Translations under genes and position numbers: made by a program
Shown here: piece after piece, positions 1 to 8,967 of the stretch
Position numbering within the stretch: the first letter of the stretch is position 1
How the letters are laid out: every line of letters starts with the position of its first letter
Source: Candidatus Alistipes merdigallinarum
Lineage (GTDB): Bacteria; Bacteroidota; Bacteroidia; Bacteroidales; Rikenellaceae
Direction: 5' to 3'
DNA: 64,000 nt
Assembly (NCBI GenBank): GCA_019119305.1
Contig: DWXH01000019.1
Coordinates: 62,001-126,000, forward strand
The notes under the pieces: model-generated
The model's input: the letters and a program-made list of their open reading frames with translations, nothing else
Told to the model about the DNA's origin: nothing
Databases searched by the model: none

Positions 1-483
1 CCCTGCTGCAATCGCCTCACGTGCGGCTACACGTGCTGAATTTTTGATCCCTTCGATATCCCACGAACACGACATGCCGAGATTTATCGGGAAGATGGTC
101 TTCATGCCGTGAATGACGTCGTATCCGAACAATAGGGGAATGCCCATGCGGGTCTCCTCGACGGCGATGCGTTGCAGTTCGCGGTTGTAAGCCGGAACGT
201 GAGCATTGAAGATGTTTCCGCAGGTGCCGTTTCGGATCGCCTCCTCAACGTTTTTCGGAAGCGTAGGTCCGGTGGTGGTAAAGTGGCTCGAATAGAGAAC
301 CAGTTGGCCGATCTTTTCGTCGAGCGTCATCTGGCTCATCAGCGAATCGACCCGCCGTTCGATCTTCGGATCGGAAAAATAGCGGGAGGCGGTTTCGCGT
401 GATTCCGTCCGGTCGTAAGAGGAGCGGCAGCCATCCAGGAAATATATTGCGAGAAGGGGAACGAGTAGGTAAATGATTTTCAT
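1..483 (-). CDS. Glycoside hydrolase family 3 beta-glucosidase, N-terminal part (runs off the left edge)
   Basis: Reverse translation from ATG at 483 reads MKIIYLLVPLLAIYFLDGC...RVDSLMSQMTLDEKIGQL...GIPLLFGYDVIHGMKTIFPINLGMSCSWD, a typical GH3 N-terminus with lipoprotein signal. Absent from the ORF track because no stop lies in the window. Confidence 0.9.
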   Translation of the reverse strand, partial: MKIIYLLVPLLAIYFLDGCRSSYDRTESRETASRYFSDPKIERRVDSLMSQMTLDEKIGQLVLYSSHFTTTGPTLPKNVEEAIRNGTCGNIFNAHVPAYNRELQRIAVEETRMGIPLLFGYDVIHGMKTIFPINLGMSCSWDIEGIKNSARVAAREAIAAG

Positions 484-489
484 AACGGA

Positions 490-2139
490 TTAATTGATAG
501 GTTCGACAGGTTGTTGATAGAGGGTGAATCCCAGGCGGGAAAGACCTCGCCGGACGTCGTTGTTTTTCATGAAGGCCGTCCATAGTGTGGCGCGACGGTG
601 GTTTTCGATCATGATGAGGATCGGACCCTGATCGATCGCCAAATAGTTACGCGTCGACTTGTAGGGATCGGGCATACCGAGGTTGATGGCGTCGTAGAAT
701 CCCATGATGCCGAATGTGATCGGGCCCAAATTGCGGTAAAGGTTTCGGAGTACCTCCATTGACTCTTGCGGAGTATAGGGTATCGAGGAGAGGGCGGCGG
801 TCGGGGCTACTGTTCCGAAATCATGCCCGATACCCGGAGAGTGGGCCATATATCCTGTTGGCAGGGCGTCGCATGCAGTCAGCCCCCAGAAATCGGGACC
901 GTAACCGACCCATCCGTAAGGATTGTCGATGCAGTAGGCACGGTTGATCCGGGTGAAGCGGCAGTTCTGCTCCCAATAGTTGGCATAAAGGTCACGGAGA
1001 CCCCGAGGATCGAGACCCAGATAGGAGTAGTGGACCCAAAAGAGAGGCCCTCCCATCAAGGCACGTTTCCCCAAAGGAAGCATCGTCCCGTAAAAGTCCG
1101 TCGCACAAAAGAATTCCCCGGCCTTACGGTTGACCCAGCACTGTTCGTAAACCTCCCGATCGATCGGATAGGTCGGAGAAGCGGCAGCAAGGATGTAGGC
1201 GATCAGCGCTTCGTCGTATCCCTGTATTTTGTGGTTCATCGCGAAGCCGTGCTCTTCGGACCAATGCCAGTAGAGCGCTTTCTCGCCTTGAGTGTAAAAA
1301 CTCCATTCGACCTCATGCCACAGCGTGTCGATGCGGTTGCGTAAGGCTCTTTCCCGTTCGCTTTCCCGATCGAAATAGCCTTGAGCTGCCAGCAATCCCT
1401 GTATGAGAAATGCTGTCTCGACGACATCCCCTCCGTTGTCGTGTTCGCTGAACGGGTAGGCTTTATTGGTGTAGGTATCGTACCAATGAGCCCAGACTCC
1501 ATGGAATCGGGGAAGCCGTTCCAACGATCCGACGATCTGTTCGAGCCGGGTCAATGCCTCTTCGCGTGTAACGAAACCGTTCTCGATGCCGGCGATCAGT
1601 CCCATGACGCCGAATCCCGATCCTCCGATCGTGATACAACTTTCACGGCTGTCGTCCGAACGCTCGAAGATCAGTCCCGTAAGCGGGTCGGCGAACTCCC
1701 AGAAATAGCGGAACGTGTATCGTTGTACCATCTCCTGCAGCTGATCGTCCGTAAACCGCCGTACCGAGGCCGATGCGTCGGGGCTTGTGTGGATCGTCTC
1801 TCCTGAACGATTCAATGCCGAGACCCGGTAGGTATAGGTCGTGTCGGTCGTTTTGACGAAATCGAGGCAGTACGTCCGGTTTGTAAATCCGCGCAGAACC
1901 GGGTCTCCTGAGGCCTGGAGTCGGTATACTGCATAGCGATCGACTCCGGATACGGGACGCCACCTCAACTCTACGTGCGAATCGTAACCGGTCGCTTCGA
2001 TCGGTCCCGATGAGCAGAAGAGCGTGTCCAGCATGTTTTGACCCGACGGCTGTGCCGTTGCGGACGGTTGGGCACTTCCGCTTGGAACTTCCAGCGACAG
2101 CAGGGAAAACAGCAGGAAAAGATTCGTCGTCGGTTTCAT
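490..2139 (-). CDS. GH144-like (glucoamylase-type Pfam) endo-beta-1,2-glucanase candidate
   Basis: 549 aa with signal peptide; motifs RYTFRYFWEFADPLTGLIFERS, GGSGFGVMGLIAGIE, YPFSEHDNGGDVVETAFLIQGLL, ALMGGPLFWVHYSYLGLDPRGLRD typical of this (alpha/alpha)6 family; next to GH3 and SusCD. Confidence 0.8.
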   Translation of the reverse strand: MKPTTNLFLLFSLLSLEVPSGSAQPSATAQPSGQNMLDTLFCSSGPIEATGYDSHVELRWRPVSGVDRYAVYRLQASGDPVLRGFTNRTYCLDFVKTTDTTYTYRVSALNRSGETIHTSPDASASVRRFTDDQLQEMVQRYTFRYFWEFADPLTGLIFERSDDSRESCITIGGSGFGVMGLIAGIENGFVTREEALTRLEQIVGSLERLPRFHGVWAHWYDTYTNKAYPFSEHDNGGDVVETAFLIQGLLAAQGYFDRESERERALRNRIDTLWHEVEWSFYTQGEKALYWHWSEEHGFAMNHKIQGYDEALIAYILAAASPTYPIDREVYEQCWVNRKAGEFFCATDFYGTMLPLGKRALMGGPLFWVHYSYLGLDPRGLRDLYANYWEQNCRFTRINRAYCIDNPYGWVGYGPDFWGLTACDALPTGYMAHSPGIGHDFGTVAPTAALSSIPYTPQESMEVLRNLYRNLGPITFGIMGFYDAINLGMPDPYKSTRNYLAIDQGPILIMIENHRRATLWTAFMKNNDVRRGLSRLGFTLYQQPVEPIN

Positions 2140-2140
2140 C

Positions 2141-3790
2141 TTAATAGCCGTTGTTCTGTTCGAGGTTGTTCATCAGCAGGATCTGTTCGTTCGGAATAGG
2201 CAGGACATAGTTTTTTGGCGTCTCGACAGGAGAGGAGGTTGGCAACGGGAGAAGAGTCGATTCCGTTGCGATACCCAACTCTTTCATCAGTTCGAGACCT
2301 GCCTGTTCGGACTGGATCTTTGCCCACACCTTTGCGGCAAAATATCCCGGGCGGATTTTGTCGATCCGTACAAGGTCGAAATAGCGGTCCCGCTCCATCG
2401 ACAGCTCGATCCGCTTCTCTTCCCAGATGTTTTCGAGCGTCGCCTCTTTCTCTCCGAGTCCGGCCCGAGCCCTTACCGCGTTGTACCACTCCGAAGCCTT
2501 CGCATCGCCGCATTGTACAGCCGCTTCAGCTCCGATCAGCAATACCTCCGCCCAACGCATCAGCCGGATGTTTCCTCCGTAGTTTTCATTGCCTCCCGTG
2601 ACGGGACGCGGTTGGTACCCTTTCCGTGTAAAGCGGTTTGGAAATCCGTTCGAAGATGAAGAGGGATCGTCGGCAATGTATGATCCGATGATCGTGGTGC
2701 CGTCGATGACCGACGGGGTTTGCTCCATACCGCTGAAGGCTGTAGTCCGTCCGTAAATAATGTCGTTCTCTTTGCGGTTGTCGCCCGGCTCGTAGGATTG
2801 GACCAGGTTGAGCGACGGGGCGACAAAACCCCAGCCCCAGTTCGGATCGCTCCGGACACCGACCACCTGCCAGCCCTGATAGGCACCGTCCGATGTCATG
2901 AAGCTTGCGGCTCCGATTTCGAATACCGATTCGGATCCGTACTCCCCGGACTTCGAGAATAGAATGGATAGCGGTTCCAGTCCGTAGCCGTCGCTTGAAA
3001 GTTCCATCTCCTTGACGATCGCTACGATCCGGCTATAATATTCGTTGGCCCGTTCCGGTTCGTCGGCGGCCCGGTAGAGCAGAACTTTTGCCATCAGCCC
3101 CATAGCGGACCCCCAATGGGCCCGACCGTACCATGAGGTGGGGTACCATTGATTCGCTTCTTGCTTGTCGGGCATCAGAAGTCCAGCCTCCAGGTCGGCC
3201 ATGATCGAGTCGTAGAGTGCCGTACGGTCGGAGATCGCTATGTCGGCCATTTCGGCTCCGGTGAGGGTTTCGAGAGGGACTATGGGGCCTTTCCCCCAGT
3301 GTTTCAACACGGAGAAGTAGAACCATGCCCGATTGAACCGTGCCTCTCCTTCGAGAATCTCCTTCTGTCGGGGATCGATGCCGTCGAATTCGCGGATGGC
3401 TTTCAAGGCTGTGTTGGCCCTGCCGATCCCGGTATAGGCGTTGTTCCACAGCCAGTTCAGAAAATCGGAACCGCCGTTGAGGCCCGACATGTTTTGGAAC
3501 TGATTGACCCCGTTATTGAAAATCGTGCCGCCGCCGTCGGAAAGGGAACTGCCCCGCAACGCATTGTCCGAGCAGAGGTCTCCTACCCACGAACCGATGG
3601 TTTCCCACGCGCTTCCTTCGCGATAGGTTGTATAGATGCTGTTGGTCAGACTCGAGACCGAACTGCTGTTTTCCAAAAAATCGTCTTCTGTCATTTGACC
3701 TTGAGCCGGTTGGTCGAGAAAATCATCCATGCAGGAGTTTAACGACAGGATGGGCAGACAGAACAGCAGATAAATCGTAAATTTTTTCAT
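2141..3790 (-). CDS. SusD/RagB family outer-membrane glycan-binding lipoprotein
   Basis: Lipobox (LSLNSCMDD), LDQPAQGQMTEDDFLEN, ARFNRAWFYFSVLKHWGKGPIV, LMRWAEVLLIGAEAAVQCG, WEEKRIELSMERDRYFDLVR. Confidence 0.95.
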   Translation of the reverse strand: MKKFTIYLLFCLPILSLNSCMDDFLDQPAQGQMTEDDFLENSSSVSSLTNSIYTTYREGSAWETIGSWVGDLCSDNALRGSSLSDGGGTIFNNGVNQFQNMSGLNGGSDFLNWLWNNAYTGIGRANTALKAIREFDGIDPRQKEILEGEARFNRAWFYFSVLKHWGKGPIVPLETLTGAEMADIAISDRTALYDSIMADLEAGLLMPDKQEANQWYPTSWYGRAHWGSAMGLMAKVLLYRAADEPERANEYYSRIVAIVKEMELSSDGYGLEPLSILFSKSGEYGSESVFEIGAASFMTSDGAYQGWQVVGVRSDPNWGWGFVAPSLNLVQSYEPGDNRKENDIIYGRTTAFSGMEQTPSVIDGTTIIGSYIADDPSSSSNGFPNRFTRKGYQPRPVTGGNENYGGNIRLMRWAEVLLIGAEAAVQCGDAKASEWYNAVRARAGLGEKEATLENIWEEKRIELSMERDRYFDLVRIDKIRPGYFAAKVWAKIQSEQAGLELMKELGIATESTLLPLPTSSPVETPKNYVLPIPNEQILLMNNLEQNNGY

Positions 3791-3805
3791 AGGTTGTGAA
3801 GGGTA

Positions 3806-6800
3806 TTAAATTCCTATATTGATACCGAATGAGAATGTACGGGAAGGGGGATAGACTGCATCGAAGCTGTCGATACCGGCCGCATTGGGAGCGCCTCCGA
3901 TCTCGGGAGAGTAGGCCGTTGCCCGTGTGACGGTCCAAAGGTTGTGGACAGAGAAGTAGACCTTCAGCGTACGCATCTTCATTTTTTCGACGATCCGTTT
4001 CGGGAAGGAGTAACTCAACGTGAAATTGCGGACTTTGAAGTAACTGGCATCCTCGAGGTAGTATTCGCTGTACTGGTTGTTGGAGCCCGGTCCGTCTAAA
4101 AGGACCCGTGTGGTCGAATTGGTCGAACCCGGACCGATCCAGGAATTGAGGTAATCCGTCGTTACGTTGTAGGGTGATGTTCCTAAAGTCTGCCGTCGGG
4201 TACTGTATATTTTACCGCCGAGAGCTGAATAAAGATCCGTCTCCAGGCCGATCCCCTTGTATTCGAATCGCAGATTCAGACCGAGTGTGACTTTGGGCAG
4301 GTAGCTGCCCATGTAGATTCGGTCGTCTTTGTCGATTACGCCGTCGTCATTCTGATCTTTGTACCATAAATCACCGGGTGTGGCTCCGCTGATCGATGCG
4401 GATTCCTTGATTTCATCCCAATTCTGATAGATGCCTTCGACCGCATAGCCCCAGAACCCGCCGATCGGATAACCGACCAGCGTGACGTTTGCTCCGTTTT
4501 CCAGAGGGGGGACATCCTGATTGACCGAAATAACACGGTTCTTGAGGGTAGTCCCGATCAACGAAATGTCATACGAAAAATCTTTCCGGCTTTCGCGCCA
4601 TCCGAGATTGAACTCGATTCCCGTATTGCGGACCTTTGCGATGTTTGAGAGCGGAGAGTAGTTCGTTCCGCTGATTCCGGGCAGTGTGATGTTGGTCAAT
4701 ACGCCCGAAGTCGTTTTTGCGTAGTAATCGAACTCAAAAGAGAGACGTCCGTTCATGGAGAGAAAATCGAGACCCAGATCAAGCTGGCGGGCCTCCTCCC
4801 AACACAAACCGTAATCGATCACCATATCGAGCACCTCCGAAGTGGTTACACCGGTGGGATTTTTGCCGAAGACGCCGTAAACCGTATTGACGTATGCGGT
4901 CTGGATGTTGTTCGGAATACCCGCATCAGAACCTACGATACCGTAACTGGCCCGGAGTTTCAGCTGGTTGAGCCAGTTTATGTTTTTCATCCAGCTCTCT
5001 TCGTGCATGGCCCAGCCGACACCTATGGCAGGAAATGTCCCGTAACGTCCGTCTTTCGGGAACCGGGACGAGGCATCCGTGCGGACCGTTGCGGTGATCA
5101 GATAACGGTCGTCGTAGTTGTAGTTGAAACGGGCCAGATAGGAGAGGTAGGTGAAGACTGCCCCTCCGGTTGTGCCGGTCAATGTCGAGGCCTCACCCAG
5201 TCCGGTGTACCACAAATTGCGGTTCTTCCAAGCTGTTGCGGGCATCCCTTTGATGTTCTGGCTCTGGTTTTGGGACGAACTTTTTTGAAAAGTGATTCCG
5301 GCCAAAGCACTGAAGGAGTGTTTCCCCTTTTCGAACGAATAGGAGAGCGTGTTTTCGCTGAGCCAGTCGAACTGACGGCTCTGGTTGACGTTCAGCTCGT
5401 TGTCCGTCCGGCGCTGGTCGATGTTCACTTCGTAGGCCGGTAGGAAACTTTTCCCTTCGGAGTTGGAACTGTTCATCGAAAATGAGGATTGGAATACGAG
5501 GTTCTTGATAAACTCCAGCTTGACGAAGAAGTTAGCCAGCGTTTTGTAGTAATTCGTATAGTTCTCGCTGTCGTAATAGAGCATGGCGACGGGATTTCCC
5601 GATTTGCCGATCTCGTCCACCGGACCGAAAAACTTCGACGGGTCGTCCGGATCGGTCACCGGAGCTGTCGGCAATGCCCGTAGGGCACTTGCCAATGTTA
5701 CGCCTTGGCTGTTGCGCCGCTCGTAGATGTAGGAGATGTTGCTGCCTATTGTGGCCCAGCGGGTCAGTTCATAGGTGTTCGAGAGTTTGACGTTCACCCG
5801 TTCGTATCCCGAATTTTTGATGATTCCTTCCTGATTGAAATAGCCTCCCGAGAGTCCGTAGGTCGATTTTTCGCCTCCACCGACCAGATTGAAATTGTAG
5901 TTCTGCGTGAGGGCCAACTGAGTAATCTCCCGTTGCCAGTCGGTCCCTTTCCCTGCCGCGTCGATCTGTCCTTGCGTGTAGGGGAGTGGCGTCGAAGTTC
6001 CGTTGATGGCGTTCTGGGCCATAACGTTTCGGTTTTTCAGGTATAAGTATTCGCTTGCATTGGCATAATCCAAATACCGTGACATCTCCGATACACTGAT
6101 GTTCGCTTCAACGTTCAAGGTTACAGGCTGGTTTTTGCGACCCTGTTTGGTGGTGATGATGATGACACCATTGGCCCCTCGTGATCCGTAGATGGCCGTA
6201 GCCGAAGCGTCTTTCAATACCTCGAGCGATTCGATCTCGTTGGGATTCAGGAAAGCGATATCGTCCATGATCAGTCCGTCAACGATATAACAGGGATTCG
6301 AATTGGTAAAGGAGCTAAGGCCGCGTACACGAATTTGGGGCGCCCCCCCCGGGGAGCTGTTTTGGACTACCTCGACGCCGGCGATCTTTCCTTGCAACCC
6401 TTGTAAGGGATTGGCTGCTGCGACAGTCGTGTTCAATTCAGACCCTTTGACAGACGAGATGGAGCCTGTGATGTCACGTTTGCGTTGCACTCCGTATCCG
6501 ACTACCACAGCGGCGTCCAGATCGGTTGAGACGACGTTTAACGTGACATTGAGCGGAGAACGGCCCGTGTAAGGAATCTCGCGGGTCTCGTATCCGATGT
6601 AAGAAAACACAAGGGTATCGCCCGGAGCTACGGATAAAGAGTATTGTCCGTCGGGGCCGGTATAACTTCCCCGTGTGTATTCACCTTTGATCGTTACGGA
6701 AACACCGATCAAAGGGGGCCCGTCGGAACCCGTCACTTGCCCGGTAACCTTATTGGAAGGGGATTGTCCGAAGAGCGGATTGAGGCTGAGAAGCATGAGA

Positions 6801-6850
6801 AACGACAATAATGTCGAAACTTTTTGCTTGAAAAAGTAATGTATTTTCAT
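3806..6850 (-). CDS. SusC/RagA family TonB-linked outer membrane transporter
   Basis: 1014 aa; carboxypeptidase-regulatory-like domain, VVVGYGVQRKRDITGSISSV, plug and barrel; SusC signature order. Confidence 0.96.
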   Translation of the reverse strand: MKIHYFFKQKVSTLLSFLMLLSLNPLFGQSPSNKVTGQVTGSDGPPLIGVSVTIKGEYTRGSYTGPDGQYSLSVAPGDTLVFSYIGYETREIPYTGRSPLNVTLNVVSTDLDAAVVVGYGVQRKRDITGSISSVKGSELNTTVAAANPLQGLQGKIAGVEVVQNSSPGGAPQIRVRGLSSFTNSNPCYIVDGLIMDDIAFLNPNEIESLEVLKDASATAIYGSRGANGVIIITTKQGRKNQPVTLNVEANISVSEMSRYLDYANASEYLYLKNRNVMAQNAINGTSTPLPYTQGQIDAAGKGTDWQREITQLALTQNYNFNLVGGGEKSTYGLSGGYFNQEGIIKNSGYERVNVKLSNTYELTRWATIGSNISYIYERRNSQGVTLASALRALPTAPVTDPDDPSKFFGPVDEIGKSGNPVAMLYYDSENYTNYYKTLANFFVKLEFIKNLVFQSSFSMNSSNSEGKSFLPAYEVNIDQRRTDNELNVNQSRQFDWLSENTLSYSFEKGKHSFSALAGITFQKSSSQNQSQNIKGMPATAWKNRNLWYTGLGEASTLTGTTGGAVFTYLSYLARFNYNYDDRYLITATVRTDASSRFPKDGRYGTFPAIGVGWAMHEESWMKNINWLNQLKLRASYGIVGSDAGIPNNIQTAYVNTVYGVFGKNPTGVTTSEVLDMVIDYGLCWEEARQLDLGLDFLSMNGRLSFEFDYYAKTTSGVLTNITLPGISGTNYSPLSNIAKVRNTGIEFNLGWRESRKDFSYDISLIGTTLKNRVISVNQDVPPLENGANVTLVGYPIGGFWGYAVEGIYQNWDEIKESASISGATPGDLWYKDQNDDGVIDKDDRIYMGSYLPKVTLGLNLRFEYKGIGLETDLYSALGGKIYSTRRQTLGTSPYNVTTDYLNSWIGPGSTNSTTRVLLDGPGSNNQYSEYYLEDASYFKVRNFTLSYSFPKRIVEKMKMRTLKVYFSVHNLWTVTRATAYSPEIGGAPNAAGIDSFDAVYPPSRTFSFGINIGI

Positions 6851-6969
6851 AAACTGAGAAAATTAATCGAGTTGCGGTTGTATCGTTGATCGGCAGCGCA
6901 AAGCGGATGCCCAAGCAGGAGCGGGGTGTAATTTTTGCCCGAAAAAAGGATATTCCGGTTGAAATCCGT

Positions 6970-6977
6970 TATTTTTG
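6970..6977 (+). promoter_or_regulatory. Putative Bacteroidetes -7 box (TATTTTTG) for the phosphoesterase gene
   Basis: Matches TAnnTTTG, 36 bp before ATG 7014; no clear -33 box. Confidence 0.45.
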
Positions 6978-7013
6978 TGGGAGTGAAAGTTTTTACAAGA
7001 AAAACATGGTGTT

Positions 7014-8861
7014 ATGAGAAAAGTGTGGTTTTTGATTGTGGGGTTGTTGTCGTGTGTGACAACCGTTTCGTCGGGAAAAGATTTTCGGTTTGCCTTGATC
7101 AGCGATTTACATGTTTCATCGGGTTCTACCGGTGCGGAGGATCTTCAACGGGCAGTCGATCAAATCAATGCAACATCAGGACTCGATTTCGTGATTGTGG
7201 CGGGCGATTTGACCGATCATGGAGATCGGGCTTCGCTGGAACGGGTGAAAGAGATCCTTTCGGCCTTGTCGCTCCCCACGTATATTACCTCCGGTAACCA
7301 CGAAACCAAGTGGAGCGAATCGGGAGCGACGGATTTTGACCGTGTGTTCGGTTCGGATCGTTTCCGGTTCGAGTATGAAGGGTTCCTCTTCCTAGGTTTC
7401 AATACCGGTCCGGTGATCCGCATGATGGAGGGACATGTCGCTCCGCAGGATGTCAGTTGGTTGAAAGAGGAGCTGGATGCTTACGGAGCCGAGAAGCCGG
7501 TCTTTTTGGTGACTCACTATCCCATGAAACGGGGCGATGTGGATAACTGGTATACGGTGACCGATCTGGTCCGGCAATATAATATCAAGGCCTTTTTGGG
7601 TGGGCACTACCACTCCAATAATCTGGATGCATACGATGGGATACCGGCATTTATCTGCCGTTCGACGTTGCGGGCGAAAGAACCGGTCGGAGGGTATTCC
7701 CTGTTTGAGGTGACGGCCGATTCCGTGGTGGTTTATGAACAGAAAATAGGAGAGCAACCTCGACGGTGGGGCGGATATTCACTTAAAAAACAGTATTATA
7801 CGCAAGACGTTTCCGGATACGACCGTCCCGATTTCTCGATGAATCAGCAATATGCCGATGTAAAAGAGGTGTGGATGACTGAGTTGGGCAATGCCATCTA
7901 CTCTTCTCCCGTATTGGGAAAGGATCGGGTCTATGTCGGGGACGATAAGGGCTTGCTCAGTTGTGTCCGGCTCAGCGACGGGAAACTGTTGTGGCAATTC
8001 GCAGCTGAGATGCGGATCATCGGGACGCCTGCCGTAGCTGACGGGGTGGTCGTTTTCGGTTCGGCCGACCACAATATTTACGGAGTGGATGCGAAAAATG
8101 GGAAACAACTGTGGAAAATAGAGACGTCGGCCGCCGTACTCGGTGCGGTAACCATCTGTGACGGAACGGCGTATCTCGGAGGAAGCGACGGAAAGTTCTG
8201 GGCAATCGATATTCATACCGGAAACAAAGTCTGGACTTTCGATGGAATCCAAGGTTACGTGGAGACCCGACCGTTGATCTATGGCGACAAAGTGATTTTT
8301 GGTGCTTGGGACGAAAACCTTTATGCTTTGAACCGCAAAGACGGCACATTATTGTGGCAATGGCACGACGGACGGCGCGGCATGCTCTATTCGCCTGCGG
8401 CTGTGTGGCCGGTGGCTACGCAGGGACGGGTCTTCATTACCGCTCCCGACCGGGTGTTGTCGTGTATCGATGCGGAGAATGGGCAGACCTTGTGGCGCAC
8501 AGCTGAGTCGACGGTCCGAGAAACGGTTGGGCTTTCGGAAGACAGTACCCGGGTCTTCAGTAAAACCATGCGCGACAGTGTGGTATGCTTCTCGACAGAA
8601 GGTGATGCACCCCGTAAAATATGGGCCTCGCATGTCGGTTTCGGATATGAGATTGCGCCTTCGATGCCGGTCGAAAAAGACGGGGTCGTTTTCGGCAGTA
8701 CGATGAATGGTGTGATATATGCATTGGAAGCTTCAACTGGCAAGGTCCTTTGGTTGCATAAGGTACATAATTCGTTGATCAGTACCGTCGTGCCATTGGA
8801 TCGGAACCGCTGTCTGTTTACGAGTTCGGCGGGAATCGTCGGTCTGTTGGAGACAAAATAG
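7014..8861 (+). CDS. Secreted calcineurin-like metallophosphoesterase fused to a PQQ/BamB-like beta-propeller
   Basis: N-terminal SDLHVSS...AGDLTDHGD...SGNHE...HYPM...GGHYHSN phosphoesterase motifs; C-terminal repeats (VYVGDDKGLLSCVRLSDGKLLWQF, YGVDAKNGKQLWKI, IYALEASTGKVLWLH). Confidence 0.9.
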   Translation: MRKVWFLIVGLLSCVTTVSSGKDFRFALISDLHVSSGSTGAEDLQRAVDQINATSGLDFVIVAGDLTDHGDRASLERVKEILSALSLPTYITSGNHETKWSESGATDFDRVFGSDRFRFEYEGFLFLGFNTGPVIRMMEGHVAPQDVSWLKEELDAYGAEKPVFLVTHYPMKRGDVDNWYTVTDLVRQYNIKAFLGGHYHSNNLDAYDGIPAFICRSTLRAKEPVGGYSLFEVTADSVVVYEQKIGEQPRRWGGYSLKKQYYTQDVSGYDRPDFSMNQQYADVKEVWMTELGNAIYSSPVLGKDRVYVGDDKGLLSCVRLSDGKLLWQFAAEMRIIGTPAVADGVVVFGSADHNIYGVDAKNGKQLWKIETSAAVLGAVTICDGTAYLGGSDGKFWAIDIHTGNKVWTFDGIQGYVETRPLIYGDKVIFGAWDENLYALNRKDGTLLWQWHDGRRGMLYSPAAVWPVATQGRVFITAPDRVLSCIDAENGQTLWRTAESTVRETVGLSEDSTRVFSKTMRDSVVCFSTEGDAPRKIWASHVGFGYEIAPSMPVEKDGVVFGSTMNGVIYALEASTGKVLWLHKVHNSLISTVVPLDRNRCLFTSSAGIVGLLETK

Positions 8862-8880
8862 GGAATCGTAAGGACCTCTC

Positions 8881-8911
8881 TTGTTTCAAAGACCAAAAAT
8901 CGGTACCTTTG
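8881..8911 (+). promoter_or_regulatory. Putative promoter TTG-N20-TACCTTTG
   Basis: TTG 8881-8883, TACCTTTG 8904-8911, 20 bp spacing as in Bacteroidetes sigma-ABfr promoters. Confidence 0.65.
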
Positions 8912-8967
8912 GCCCGTTGGTTCCTTGCGCAGACCGATTGTGGAGGCGTTTTATTTGGATAAAAATT

